Source: an uncultured Paraprevotella sp.
GTDB lineage: Bacteria; Bacteroidota; Bacteroidia; Bacteroidales; Bacteroidaceae
DNA: 64,000 nt
Direction of reading: 5' to 3'
Assembly (NCBI GenBank): GCA_944321365.1
Contig: CALULA010000003.1
Coordinates: 1-64,000, forward strand
Under the pieces are notes generated by a model, which made no database searches, was not told the DNA's origin, and was given only the letters and a program-made list of their open reading frames with translations. The position numbers and the translations under genes are program-made. Shown here piece after piece: positions 55,847 through 64,000 of the stretch. How positions within the stretch are numbered: the first letter of the stretch is position 1; each line of letters begins with the position of its first letter.

Positions 55847-58800
55847 ATGGCGAGAAACAAGATGCTAAAGGCGATGCTGGCCCTGGGGCTGCTGGCATCG
55901 GTGCAGTTGTCTGCACAGAAAAGACAGTTCGTACATCCGGGAATCACCTACACACAGGCCGACCTGGACCGCATGAAGGCCATGGTGGAGGCACGGCAGG
56001 AACCGTTCTACACCACCTATCAGGCCCTGCTGAAGGATAGCTATTCACAGCCCGGCAACGGCAACTACGAGGACATCACGCAAATCAAGGAGGGCAGATT
56101 CAACGCCACCATCGGCAGTGACGGACGCCGGGCGCACGACATGGCCCTGCTCTATCACATCACCGGCAACAAGGCTTATGCCGACGATGCCGTGAAGCGG
56201 CTGAACCGTTACAATCATCTGACCAACGCCAGCAGCCGGGGCACGGCTCCGTTGGACAACGGCAAGATATACATGCTTATAGAAGCCGCCGAGCTTTTGC
56301 GCGACTACGAGGGCTGGAAGGCCGAGGATCAGGAGGCGTTCAAGCGTATGCTGGTCTATCCGTTCTACAGCACGAAACGGGACGCCAACGCTTATAAGTC
56401 GTCGACGGACGATGAGAACGGCGTGACCTTCTACTGGAACATCTATAATTTCGACCCCGGACGTTTCGGCAATCAGGGACTGTTCGCCGCACGCGGACTG
56501 ATGGCCATGGGCATTTATCTGGACAACGACACGATGTACGACCGGGGATACCGTTATCTGACGGGGCAGCCTGCACGCCCCGACGACCTGCCTTACCAGC
56601 CGGGACCGCCCGTGCAGGGCAGTCTGATCAGCGAAGACGAGTTCAAGTGCGACTACAATGTGACGTGGCCTGCCGAAGGCGAGGAGTATCATTCCGACGA
56701 GGCATTGCAGTATTACATCTACCGCAACGGACAGTGTCAGGAATCCTGCCGCGACCAAGGCCATACGATGGGCGGCATCGGCAACTACACCGCCATTGCC
56801 GAGATGGCCTGGAACCAGGGCGACACCTTATACAGCATGTTGGACAACCGCATCCTGAAGGGAATTGAGTTCAACATCCGCTACAACCTGTCGGCACTGG
56901 AGTCCTTCCCCGACCAGCCGCAGCCTTGGGAGCCTACGGGATATACCAAGAACGAAGAGGAATGCTCGTTCGAGAACGGCAAGTTCTATCAGGCCGTGAG
57001 CCGCTCCAAACGTTGGGAAGCCAGGAGCATGGCGTCGGGCGACCGCGGCAATGTGTTCGGCACGGGCGGATGGAAGACGCAGGCCCTGGAGCACTACCGT
57101 GTGCGTGCCGCACTGCCGGAGGCCGACATGATATGGCTGCAGCGGGCGTATGACAAGATGATGGCCGACTACGGGCTGGAAAACTGGGGCGTGGCTCCCA
57201 ACTGGTATTATGAATGGGCCGGATGGGGAACGCTGACCAAGAAACGCACCGACTGGATGGCCGGAGACGCCGGAACGTGGCAGGACGGGCGGCGCGTGCC
57301 GGGCATGCCAGAGGCACCCTGCACGCTGGCGGCTGCCGACTACGACTATTATGCCGGTGACGGAGAGATGCACACCTATCACAACATCGGAACACAGCCC
57401 GGCACCGTCTACCGTACGGACGGCGCCGTGGAACTTGCCCAGGACGGCAGTGACGTCTACGTGACCGGCATGAAGAGCGGCGAGTGGATGAGCTACACAA
57501 TGGTGTTCCCCGCCCCGTCGGGCAATCTGCAGGCCGGACCGGAACAGAAGTACAACGTCTATGCCACCTACCGCGCATCGGAGGACGGCGCGAAGCTGTT
57601 TGTGTCGGTGGACGGCGGAGAGAAGCGCGGAAAAGAGCTTCAGGCATCCTCCGGCTGGACGGAAAAGCTGCTGGGCACGCTGACCGTGAAATGCGGGGCG
57701 GCCGTGCTGCGGGTTTACGTGCAGGGCAAGGATGACGTGGCCGAACTGAAAAGTCTGCGGGTGGAACCGTTGGAGACGGCGGAGCTGCAGGCGGTGAATC
57801 TGACGGAACGGGCCACATCGGTGAAAGTCTACGACGCGAACGGGAATGACAAGACATCGGAATCAGAGGCTGCTGTGAAGGCGGCCTCTGATGGTGATAA
57901 GGGGACGCCGATAAATCTGAGGAACCAGTATTTTCTGGTCTACGACTTCGGCGAGGAGGGGCTGGACCTGAACGAAGTGGCTTTCTATAACGACGGGGTG
58001 ACGCAAGACACGCGGGAGCAGGCCAAGGTGCTGGGCAACACGGCGGACGGACCCTATACCGGCGAATGGAATCAGAGTCAGGCCTCCGACATCATGCGCA
58101 CGAACGGGAACATCTATCAGGACATCCCGGTGATGGAGAACAGCTGGGTGACGGAGGGCGGTGCGCAAGGTTGCTACCGTGTAGGCCCGGTGGGGCGGTA
58201 CCGCTATCTGGCCGTCTACAACTGGTCGGCCTACGCCCGCATGTCAGAAGTGGAGGTGCGGTCGGTGGTCGGCACGCAGGTGGAAGAGCCTGATGCGGAG
58301 CCGTCGGCACCGTGGGACGGGCTGCCGGAACTGAAGTTGAGTACTTCCGGTTGGTATGCCGGGAATGTAAAGACCGGAACGGTGGCGGAATCGCCGCTCT
58401 TCCGGCTGGAGAATACGGGCGACGCAGACCTGGAGATTCTGTCCGTGACGCCTCTCGCGGCTCCCTGGAGCACATCGTTCGATGCGGAACTGCCGCTGAC
58501 GCTGGCCCCCGGAAGCGGTTACGACTTCACGTTCTCTTTCTCACCGTCGGCAACCGGCGTGTTTGAGCGATACTTCAGTGTGACCACCAGTGCCGGGACA
58601 GCTGCGGTGCGCCTGGGTGGCGATGGCGTGAACATCGTGGGCATCCGGGACAGCCGGGCCGATGCGGGCGTAACGGTGCGGGTGGATGCCGGGGCACGTT
58701 GTGTCCGTCTCTCGGCTGCTGTTGCGGTGTCCTACCGTTTGGTGGGGCTGTCCGGTCAGGTGTGGCGTCAGGGCCGGCTTGCCGCAGGCGAGGATGTGCG

Positions 58801-58882
58801 GGTGGAATTGCCCGGCGGCGTCAGTCTGGTACATGTAACCTCTGCTGTCGGCACGGTGATGCGTAAGGTCGTGCTGCCCTGA
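55847..58882 (+). CDS. Alginate-lyase-like protein with CBM6 and C-terminal sorting-like tail, 1011 aa
   Basis: Signal peptide at MLKAMLALGLLASVQLSAQ. Residues about 25-490 are an alginate-lyase-type (alpha/alpha) barrel (HPGITYTQADLDRMKAMVEA; CQESCRDQGHTMGGIGNYTA; NWGVAPNWYYEWAGWGTLTK), as in the PL5/PL38-like proteins of Bacteroidetes. Residues about 495-640 form a CBM6-like beta-sandwich (YYAGDGEMHTYHNIG; SGEWMSYTMVFPAP; KYNVYATYRASEDG). Then come an F5/8-type discoidin-like domain (about 650-805), an Ig-like segment with DUF1573 flavour (PLFRLENTGDADLEILSVTP) and a sorting-like tail (YRLVGLSGQVWRQG to RKVVLP). Likely a uronate-polymer lyase (glucuronan or arabinogalactan glucuronate) with its own binding modules. 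The catalytic His/Tyr assignment is not certain. Confidence 0.83.
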   Translation: MARNKMLKAMLALGLLASVQLSAQKRQFVHPGITYTQADLDRMKAMVEARQEPFYTTYQALLKDSYSQPGNGNYEDITQIKEGRFNATIGSDGRRAHDMALLYHITGNKAYADDAVKRLNRYNHLTNASSRGTAPLDNGKIYMLIEAAELLRDYEGWKAEDQEAFKRMLVYPFYSTKRDANAYKSSTDDENGVTFYWNIYNFDPGRFGNQGLFAARGLMAMGIYLDNDTMYDRGYRYLTGQPARPDDLPYQPGPPVQGSLISEDEFKCDYNVTWPAEGEEYHSDEALQYYIYRNGQCQESCRDQGHTMGGIGNYTAIAEMAWNQGDTLYSMLDNRILKGIEFNIRYNLSALESFPDQPQPWEPTGYTKNEEECSFENGKFYQAVSRSKRWEARSMASGDRGNVFGTGGWKTQALEHYRVRAALPEADMIWLQRAYDKMMADYGLENWGVAPNWYYEWAGWGTLTKKRTDWMAGDAGTWQDGRRVPGMPEAPCTLAAADYDYYAGDGEMHTYHNIGTQPGTVYRTDGAVELAQDGSDVYVTGMKSGEWMSYTMVFPAPSGNLQAGPEQKYNVYATYRASEDGAKLFVSVDGGEKRGKELQASSGWTEKLLGTLTVKCGAAVLRVYVQGKDDVAELKSLRVEPLETAELQAVNLTERATSVKVYDANGNDKTSESEAAVKAASDGDKGTPINLRNQYFLVYDFGEEGLDLNEVAFYNDGVTQDTREQAKVLGNTADGPYTGEWNQSQASDIMRTNGNIYQDIPVMENSWVTEGGAQGCYRVGPVGRYRYLAVYNWSAYARMSEVEVRSVVGTQVEEPDAEPSAPWDGLPELKLSTSGWYAGNVKTGTVAESPLFRLENTGDADLEILSVTPLAAPWSTSFDAELPLTLAPGSGYDFTFSFSPSATGVFERYFSVTTSAGTAAVRLGGDGVNIVGIRDSRADAGVTVRVDAGARCVRLSAAVAVSYRLVGLSGQVWRQGRLAAGEDVRVELPGGVSLVHVTSAVGTVMRKVVLP

Positions 58883-58923
58883 CTTTTCAATTGAATTTAT
58901 TTTTACATTTCAGAAAACTGTTC

Positions 58924-58975
58924 CCGGCTTTGCGGAAAACGAGACCCGTTTGTGCGCAAAGCCGGAGCTTTTTTT
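58924..58975 (+). terminator. Rho-independent terminator of the second enzyme operon
   Basis: CCGGCTTTGCG (58924-58934) pairs exactly with CGCAAAGCCGG (58955-58965) around a 20-nt loop, followed by AGC and a run of seven T (58969-58975). Placed 42 bp after the stop at 58882, it ends the GH35-to-lyase operon. Its arms contain the TTTGCG/CGCAAA motif seen in the other gaps. Confidence 0.8.
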
Positions 58976-58986
58976 CCGCAAGACCG

Positions 58987-59012
58987 CAGTCGTTTGTGCG
59001 CACAAACGACTG
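58987..59012. repeat. 26-bp perfect palindrome
   Basis: CAGTCGTTTGTGC (58987-58999) is followed directly by its exact reverse complement GCACAAACGACTG. The central TTTGTGCGCACAAA matches the palindrome at 32082-32103. It lies 12 bp beyond the terminator T-run, so it is not simply part of that terminator. Confidence 0.85.
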
Positions 59013-59138
59013 TGATTTTGCGCTCGGTTGTATCTATTTGATATAAAGTCTTTTATGAGAATGCCGGATGTCGGTGCCCGTTCTATCGTGAAGATGGAAA
59101 ATGTTTTACAGATTAACGATACCGGTGTCCGTACGCCC

Positions 59139-59705
59139 TTATGAGATGGACTTGATGACCTTGGCCGGAACGCCGCCTGCGACGGTGTTGGCCGGTACGT
59201 CCTTTGTCACAACGGCCCCGGCGGCTATCACGGCGTTATCGCCAATGGTGACTCCTTGCAGGACAGTGGCGTTGGAGCCTATCCATACGTTGTCGCCCAA
59301 AACTATGGGAGCGGGGTGGGTGAACTTCCGGCGGGCCGGTTCCAGAAAGTGGTTGAGCGTGGCAAACACGACGTTATGTCCTATCTGGCAACCGCTTCCG
59401 ATGGTGACGCCGCCGTGATCCTGAAAGTGACAGCAGGCGTTGATGAAAACGTTTTCGCCGATGGTTATGTTCTTTCCGAAGTCTGTGTAGAACGGAGGGA
59501 ATACACGGAGCGAGGCGGGCACGGCGTAACCGAACAGTTCTGTGAGCAGTGCACGCACCTCTTCCGGTGTGTGGTAGGCGGCGTTCAGGCGGAAGGTGAT
59601 GCGTCTGGCCTCGTCGCTCATCTCGTCCATAAATCTGAAAATGTCTTCGTTGTCCAGCGGCTTCCTGTCTTTGACGTAAGCACGGAATTCTGTCAGAGTC
59701 ATCAT
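59139..59705 (-). CDS. Sugar O-acetyltransferase (LacA/maltose-acetyltransferase type)
   Basis: About 188 residues from the ATG at 59705 ([20 protein letters not shown]). An in-frame ATG at 59744 with AGGAAG upstream would add 13 residues, so the start is uncertain. The N-terminal mac domain ([20 protein letters not shown]) and left-handed beta-helix hexapeptide repeats are clear ([60 protein letters not shown]). This family transfers acetyl from acetyl-CoA to the 6-OH of galactosides, maltose or similar sugars in the cytoplasm, possibly as detoxification of excess sugar. It is divergent from the AraC regulator at 59936 and shares its control region. Confidence 0.9.
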   Translation of the reverse strand: MMTLTEFRAYVKDRKPLDNEDIFRFMDEMSDEARRITFRLNAAYHTPEEVRALLTELFGYAVPASLRVFPPFYTDFGKNITIGENVFINACCHFQDHGGVTIGSGCQIGHNVVFATLNHFLEPARRKFTHPAPIVLGDNVWIGSNATVLQGVTIGDNAVIAAGAVVTKDVPANTVAGGVPAKVIKSIS

Positions 59706-59799
59706 TGTTTCGTTGTTTTCATGTAGGGTATTCAGGACCGGCATGCGGGTGATTCTTCCTGTTCCGGTCTGTTTCCTCCCTTTCTGTATGATTGTGTGG

Positions 59800-59807
59800 C
59801 AAAGGTA
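59800..59807 (-). promoter_or_regulatory. -7 box for the acetyltransferase
   Basis: The minus strand reads TACCTTTG, an exact -7 match 95 bp upstream of the ATG at 59705 (56 bp upstream of 59744). The -33 position is not a clear TTTG, which fits activation from the adjacent repeats at 59834-59867. Confidence 0.55.
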
Positions 59808-59833
59808 GCCGTATTTCTCCGGTGCGTTGATAC

Positions 59834-59867
59834 CCGATTTACGGATGATATGAACCGATTTACGGAT
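59834..59867. promoter_or_regulatory. Tandem 13-bp operator-like repeats, 21-bp period
   Basis: CCGATTTACGGAT occurs exactly twice, at 59834-59846 and 59855-59867. The 21-bp spacing equals two helical turns, putting both sites on one DNA face. Such direct repeats are the usual binding pattern of AraC-family dimers, and the adjacent gene at 59936 encodes one. They lie between the two divergent -7 boxes, so one protein could control both genes. Confidence 0.75.
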
Positions 59868-59904
59868 TGCGTTCCTGCTTGGCGGGCGTTACAACAAAAT
59901 TTGC

Positions 59905-59912
59905 TATCTTTG
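59905..59912 (+). promoter_or_regulatory. -7 box for the AraC-family regulator
   Basis: TATCTTTG is an exact -7 match 23 bp upstream of the ATG at 59936. It rules out a longer open frame starting at 59867. The upstream -33 is not canonical. Confidence 0.65.
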
Positions 59913-59935
59913 TCCGTGAAGAAAAGTGTAACGTT

Positions 59936-60844
59936 ATGAAAGAAAGCTTGATTCGGTTGGATACGGTGGATGAATACAACAGACTGTTCGGTTTGGAAAC
60001 CTGTCATCCTTTGGTCAGTGTGGTGGATTTGTCGGAGGCAACCCGCATTCCGCGGCATTTCACGGTTAATTATGGTTTGTATGCCTTGTTCTTGAAGGAT
60101 GTCAAATGTGGCGATATTCGTTACGGCCGTCAGATTTACGACTATCAGGAGGGAACTATCACCAGTTTTGCCCCTGGCCAGGTGGTCGAGACAGATATGC
60201 CGGAGGGGGTGCGGCCCAAGGCGCGCGGTGTGCTGTTCCATCCCGATCTGATAAAGGGAACGTCTCTTGGGCAGGAAATCAAGTCGTATTCTTTCTTTTC
60301 TTACAGTTCAAGAGAGGCTTTGCACTTGTCGGAAGAGGAGAAAAGCATTGTTTTAGACTGTCTGGCTAAAATCAGGATGGAGTTGAATCATCCCATAGAC
60401 AGACTTAGCAAAAGGCTGATAGCAAGAAATATACAGTTGCTGCTGGACTATTGCATGCGTTTTTATAACCGTCAGTTCGTCACCCGTTCGGAGACGAATA
60501 AAGATGTGTTGATACAGTTTGAGTCTCTTCTGGATGATTACTTCCTGAGTGGCAGGACAAGGGTAGACGGGCTGCCCACCGTCAGATATTTTGCCGATAA
60601 GGTTTTCCTTTCGCCGAACTACTTTGGCGACTTGATTAAGAAGGTGACCGGCAAAACGCCGCAAGAGTACATTCAGGGCAAAATCATAGACACGGCGAAA
60701 GAAAAGCTCATCGGCACGTCGAAGACTGTCAGCCAGATTGCCGACGAGTTGGGCTTTCAGTATTCACAGCATTTCAACAGGCTTTTCAAGAAGACTGTAG
60801 GTCTGTCGCCGAATGAATACAGAAAGTCGCAGGTGGTGGGCTGA
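59936..60844 (+). CDS. AraC/XylS-family transcriptional regulator
   Basis: 302 residues. The N-terminal cupin-like sensing region (HFTVNYGLYALFLKDVKCGD; EGTITSFAPGQVVETDMPEG; LFHPDLIKGTSLG) precedes the C-terminal double helix-turn-helix at about 205-300 (PTVRYFADKVFLSPNYFGDL; SQIADELGFQYSQHFNRLFK; VGLSPNEYRKS). It is soluble and lacks a membrane segment, so it senses a cytoplasmic signal. It is divergent from the acetyltransferase gene, with the 21-bp-period repeats between them, so autoregulation and control of the acetyltransferase are likely. Confidence 0.93.
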   Translation: MKESLIRLDTVDEYNRLFGLETCHPLVSVVDLSEATRIPRHFTVNYGLYALFLKDVKCGDIRYGRQIYDYQEGTITSFAPGQVVETDMPEGVRPKARGVLFHPDLIKGTSLGQEIKSYSFFSYSSREALHLSEEEKSIVLDCLAKIRMELNHPIDRLSKRLIARNIQLLLDYCMRFYNRQFVTRSETNKDVLIQFESLLDDYFLSGRTRVDGLPTVRYFADKVFLSPNYFGDLIKKVTGKTPQEYIQGKIIDTAKEKLIGTSKTVSQIADELGFQYSQHFNRLFKKTVGLSPNEYRKSQVVG

Positions 60845-60962
60845 CGTTTCAGTGCCGTTGCAGCTTCAGCTTGCTTTCTGTCGTCCGGTTGTGGTGAAAG
60901 ACCGTCCATCGCCTCTTTCAGCGACAGGTCTGTGTCCGTGAGCGGTTGGCCGGACCGGAACG

Positions 60963-61010
60963 AAAAAACCTCTGCCTTTTCCTTTTCGGGGGATGAGGCA
61001 GAGGTTTTTT
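60963..61010. terminator. Bidirectional rho-independent terminator
   Basis: CCTCTGCC (60969-60976) pairs with GGCAGAGG (60997-61004), flanked by A6 on the left and T6 on the right. It therefore terminates in both directions between the convergent AraC gene and floA. Confidence 0.93.
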
Positions 61011-61056
61011 GCCGGGGGCGTGCAGCCCCTTGCTTTTCCTGACAGGGCGTGCGGAT

Positions 61057-62052
61057 TTACTTCAGAAGGTCTTTCACTCCGTCTTTCGTCAGGTTGCTGA
61101 TATTCTCACGCATGGCAGTGTCTCCCTTCAGGTTCTCCAGCCTGTAGTAGTCCATGAAGCCCATGTGACCGTCGCGCAGGGCCTGTGCAAGAGCCTTGGG
61201 CACTTCGGCCTCGGCCAGTATCACTTCGGCGCGGGCTTCCTGCGCCTTGGCTTTCATCTCCTGTTCGGCGGCGATGGCCATGGCGCGGCGTTCCTCGGCC
61301 TTGGCCTGTGCGATGTTCTTGTCGGCGTTGGCCTGGTCTATCTGCAAGGTGGCACCGATATTCTTGCCCACGTCTATGTCGGCAATGTCGATGGACAGTA
61401 TTTCAAATGCCGTTCCGGCGTCCAGTCCCTTGCGCAAGACCAGTTTGGAGATGGAGTCCGGATTTTCCAGCACTTGCTCGTGATTCTCTGCCGATCCGAT
61501 GGACGATATGATGCCTTCGCCCACACGTGCCAGGATGGTGTCTTCTCCGGCGCCGCCCACAAGCTGGTGAATGTTGGCGCGTACGGTGACACGGGCCTTG
61601 GCGATGAGCTGTATGCCGTTTTTGGCTACGGCGGCTACAGGCGGTGTGTCTATGACTTTCGGGTTGACCGAGGTCTGCACGGCTTCGAACACGTCACGGC
61701 CTGCCAGGTCGATGGCTGTTGCTTTTTCAAACGACAGATCGATGTTGGCTTTGGCAGCCGATACGAGAGCGTGCACCACGCGTTGCACATGGCCCCCCGT
61801 CATGTAGTGTGCCTCCAGATTGTCGCGTGTGATGGTTTTCAGTCCGGCTTTGTGAGCTTCGATGAGGCTTTCCACGATTACGGTGGGCGGCACGTTGCGC
61901 AGCCGCATCAGGAAAAGCTGTATCAGTGAGATACGCACGCCGGAAACTTGGGCGTTCAGCCAAAGGAAGAACGGCACGAAATGAAAGAATATTCCCAGAC
62001 AGATGAGAATGATTACGACTACGAAAACCGGAAAAAAGATTGATACGTCCAT
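61057..62052 (-). CDS. floA: Flotillin-like protein FloA
   Basis: 331 residues. One N-terminal membrane hairpin ([20 protein letters not shown], then [20 protein letters not shown]), then the SPFH/band-7 domain ([58 protein letters not shown]). A long Ala/Glu-rich coiled coil follows ([20 protein letters not shown]). FloA scaffolds functional membrane microdomains. It follows NfeD by 29 bp, its usual partner, in the frr-rsgA-nfeD-floA gene line. Confidence 0.96.
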   Translation of the reverse strand: MDVSIFFPVFVVVIILICLGIFFHFVPFFLWLNAQVSGVRISLIQLFLMRLRNVPPTVIVESLIEAHKAGLKTITRDNLEAHYMTGGHVQRVVHALVSAAKANIDLSFEKATAIDLAGRDVFEAVQTSVNPKVIDTPPVAAVAKNGIQLIAKARVTVRANIHQLVGGAGEDTILARVGEGIISSIGSAENHEQVLENPDSISKLVLRKGLDAGTAFEILSIDIADIDVGKNIGATLQIDQANADKNIAQAKAEERRAMAIAAEQEMKAKAQEARAEVILAEAEVPKALAQALRDGHMGFMDYYRLENLKGDTAMRENISNLTKDGVKDLLK

Positions 62053-62081
62053 AAGATGTAATAAAATTAAGTGAATATGCT

Positions 62082-62546
62082 TTATCGTTTCTTTACAATG
62101 ACCTGAGCGTCTTCCACGCGTGTGACGATGATGGGTGTGCCTTCGTCCAGGAAGCCGTCGGCAGATTTCACTTCCACGACCTTGCCTTGGATGTCCGCGT
62201 TGCCGATGAGGGCGAGCCGCGTGATGGCTATTCCTTCGTCGCCTGGCTGTACGGAGAGTTGTTCTGTCGTGGCGGCTGTGGAGTCTATGCTTTTATGCAG
62301 CGAGTATTTTTCGAGCGTTTTGGAACGCACCATCCAATAGCCCAGCAGGCAGCATACGGCCAATGAGGCTGCCATTACCCATAATCCGGTGGCAATGCCG
62401 AACTGGTCGAAAACGATGTAGTTGGCTGCTACGAGGCAACATCCGGCTGCTATGCCGGCTATGCTTGTTCCCGGAAGGATGAATAGTTCAACGGCCAGCA
62501 GGATGGCGCAGAACAGGAAGAGTAGTGTGATGAAAAGTATTTCCAT
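62082..62546 (-). CDS. NfeD-family membrane protein, partner of FloA
   Basis: 154 residues: three to four membrane helices in the first 75 residues ([57 protein letters not shown]), then the C-terminal OB-fold of NfeD1b-type proteins ([39 protein letters not shown]). It lacks the ClpP-like protease domain of long NfeD proteins. NfeD/FloA pairs are widely conserved. Confidence 0.94.
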   Translation of the reverse strand: MEILFITLLFLFCAILLAVELFILPGTSIAGIAAGCCLVAANYIVFDQFGIATGLWVMAASLAVCCLLGYWMVRSKTLEKYSLHKSIDSTAATTEQLSVQPGDEGIAITRLALIGNADIQGKVVEVKSADGFLDEGTPIIVTRVEDAQVIVKKR

Positions 62547-62566
62547 GGCAGGTCGTATAAAGGTTC

Positions 62567-63499
62567 TTAATAAGCTTGTCGGTATTTTGTTTCGTCCGGA
62601 TCCTCCAGCATATTGAGGTAGGAGGCATAACGGCTTTGGCTGACGCGCCCTTCCTCGACAGCCTGTCGGACAGCGCAGCCCGGCTCATGGGTGTGGGTGC
62701 AGTCGCCGTATTTGCAATTTGCTGATTCGCGGAAAATCTCCTTGAAGTAATGGCCGACTTCCTCTTTCTTGAAGTCGAATGTGCCGAATCCTTTGATTCC
62801 CGGTGTGTCGATGACGCACCCGCTTTCCGGCAGGTTGAACATTTCGCTGAAGGTTGTGGTGTGCATGCCTGTGTCATGGGCTGAGGAAATCTCGGCGGTT
62901 CTGGCGTTCAGGCCGGGTATCAGTGTGTTGAGTAATGTGGACTTTCCTACGCCGGAATTTCCGGAGAGCAGTGTGGTTTTGCCTTTCAGGAGGTTGCTTA
63001 TTTTTTCCATGCCTGTTTCCTGCAAGGCAGAACACGCTATGCAGTCATAGCCGATGTGCTCATACAGCCGCATCAGTGCAGACATATATTTCTTCTCCTC
63101 TTCCGTATAGCAGTCTGTCTTGTTGAAAGTCAGGATGACGGGTATGCGGTAGGCTTCGGCTGAAGCCAGGAAACGGTCGATGAAAATGGTGGATGTCTCC
63201 GGGTGGCTTATGGTGATGAGCAGCAGCACCTGGTCTACGTTTGCAGCGATGATGTGGCTTTGTTTGGACAGGTTGGAAGCCTTGCGGATAATGTAGTTCT
63301 TGCGTTCTTCTATTTCTGTGATGAAGGCCGTACCTTCCGCGTTGCACGTGATTTGCACATAGTCGCCTACAGCCACCGGATTGGTGCTGCGTATGCCTTT
63401 CAGCCGGAAGCTTCCTTTGATTTTGGAATCTACAAGTTGGCCGTCGTCCGTGCGGACAACGTACCAACTTCCTGTATTGCGAATGACGAGTCCACGCAT
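62567..63499 (-). CDS. rsgA: Ribosome small-subunit-dependent GTPase RsgA
   Basis: 310 residues. An N-terminal OB domain (about 1-65, [20 protein letters not shown]) precedes a circularly permuted G domain with G4 NKTD ahead of G1 ([20 protein letters not shown]), then [11 protein letters not shown]-terminal zinc-binding region ([19 protein letters not shown]) completes the family. RsgA checks late 30S assembly. Its ATG overlaps the frr stop by one base (63497-63501), indicating translational coupling. Confidence 0.97.
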   Translation of the reverse strand: MRGLVIRNTGSWYVVRTDDGQLVDSKIKGSFRLKGIRSTNPVAVGDYVQITCNAEGTAFITEIEERKNYIIRKASNLSKQSHIIAANVDQVLLLITISHPETSTIFIDRFLASAEAYRIPVILTFNKTDCYTEEEKKYMSALMRLYEHIGYDCIACSALQETGMEKISNLLKGKTTLLSGNSGVGKSTLLNTLIPGLNARTAEISSAHDTGMHTTTFSEMFNLPESGCVIDTPGIKGFGTFDFKKEEVGHYFKEIFRESANCKYGDCTHTHEPGCAVRQAVEEGRVSQSRYASYLNMLEDPDETKYRQAY

Positions 63500-64000
63500 C
63501 AGACGGTCATGATTTCTTTGTCCTTGGCTGCGAACAATTCATCAATTTGTTTGATGTATTTGTCGTGAACCTTCTGCAGCTTGCCCTCTGCGTCTTTCTG
63601 TTCGTCCTCCGGCATGCCGTCCTTGACCGCTTTTTTCAGTGCGTCTATGGCGTCGCGGCGGGCATTGCGCACGCTCACCTTGGCCGTTTCGCATTCCGAC
63701 TTGCACTGTTTGGCCAATTGTTTGCGGCGTTCTTCGGTCAACGGTGGTATGCCTATGCGGATTATTTCTCCGTTGTTTTCCGGAGTAATGCCCAGATCGG
63801 AGTCGATGATGGCTTTCTCAATGGGGCGGAACATGTTTTTGTCCCACGGCTTGATGGCGATGCTGCGTGCGTCCGGTGTGTTGACGGCTGCGACATTGTT
63901 GATAGGCACCATCGCACCATAGGAATCCACACGTATGCCGTCCAGCAGCCGGATGTCCGCTTTTCCGGCGCGGATGTGCGCCAAGGCGTCGTCCAGATAC
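63499..64000 (-). CDS. frr: Ribosome recycling factor, N-terminus beyond window
   Basis: The frame is open to the right edge; the visible 167 codons end KDKEIMTV. Motifs of the recycling factor are [39 protein letters not shown] and [20 protein letters not shown]. Full-length proteins are about 185 residues, so about 20 residues lie outside. A GCGCAC-adjacent TTG at 63984 inside the window is not the start. It frees ribosomes from mRNA after termination, together with EF-G. Confidence 0.97.
   Translation of the reverse strand, partial: YLDDALAHIRAGKADIRLLDGIRVDSYGAMVPINNVAAVNTPDARSIAIKPWDKNMFRPIEKAIIDSDLGITPENNGEIIRIGIPPLTEERRKQLAKQCKSECETAKVSVRNARRDAIDALKKAVKDGMPEDEQKDAEGKLQKVHDKYIKQIDELFAAKDKEIMTV

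Noticed and set aside
54139-55947. 602-codon minus-strand open frame opposite the esterase-like gene
   Set aside because: An antisense shadow; it crosses the end of one real gene and the start of another, with no homology I can see.
1-64000. CRISPR array, rRNA, tRNA or insertion-sequence transposase
   Set aside because: No regularly spaced repeats, no conserved RNA gene motifs and no transposase reading frame were found; the only mobile-element gene is the recombinase at the left edge.

Overview
The window is chromosomal DNA of a gut-type Bacteroidales (Bacteroides, Phocaeicola or a Prevotella relative). The evidence is two SusC/SusD pairs, dense carbohydrate-active enzyme genes, lipoproteins with Bacteroidetes-style lipoboxes, and repeated exact matches to the Bacteroidetes sigma-70 -7 box (TAnnTTTG), once with a -33 TTTG at 19 bp. 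The genus cannot be fixed from sequence alone.

Layout. (1) 1-1015: 5' part of a tyrosine-recombinase gene, cut by the left edge; it probably marks the end of an integrated element outside the window. (2) 1327-5124: housekeeping stretch with a small secreted protein, the GTPase HflX and class I fumarase. (3) 5125-5813: long non-coding gap with palindromic G/C-rich hairpins and an inverted repeat. (4) 5814-31536: the first polysaccharide-utilisation unit, apparently one long co-directional gene set. It holds an ECF sigma factor with no anti-sigma gene beside it, a large secreted protein, FAS1 (fasciclin) lipoproteins A and B, SusC1/SusD1, FAS1 lipoprotein C, SusC2/SusD2, a 1427-residue secreted protein of no family I recognise, and a GH39 enzyme, closed by a strong terminator. 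(5) 32451-34995: a separate unit with a 760-residue secreted protein and a 57-residue peptide, closed by a terminator. (6) 34999-37857 (minus): a SusR-like membrane-spanning regulator (propeller, Y_Y_Y, one membrane helix, coiled coil, AraC-type HTH, no kinase). (7) 38494-58882: divergent from the regulator, a second catabolic unit of GH35, GH2, GH43, GH95, GH106, a heparinase-II/III-like lyase, an alpha/beta-hydrolase and an alginate-lyase-like/CBM6 protein, closed by a terminator. (8) 59139-60844: acetyltransferase and AraC regulator, divergent, sharing a control region with a 13-bp direct repeat of 21-bp period. (9) 61057-64000 (minus): frr, rsgA, nfeD, floA.

How the parts fit. The SusC/D pairs and FAS1 lipoproteins look like the outer-membrane capture and import machinery. 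The second unit supplies exo-acting enzymes for galactosyl, arabinosyl/xylosyl, fucosyl or L-galactosyl and rhamnosyl linkages, plus two uronate-lyase-like folds and a possible esterase. Together this suggests a branched, acidic plant heteroglycan (arabinogalactan-protein glycan or a decorated pectin). That substrate is an inference from family content.

The least explained elements are the FAS1-rich surface machinery, the 1427-residue protein, a domain it shares with the neighbouring 760-residue protein, the kinase-less regulator and unpaired sigma factor, and a family of perfect palindromes sharing TTTGTGCGCACAAA in the intergenic gaps.
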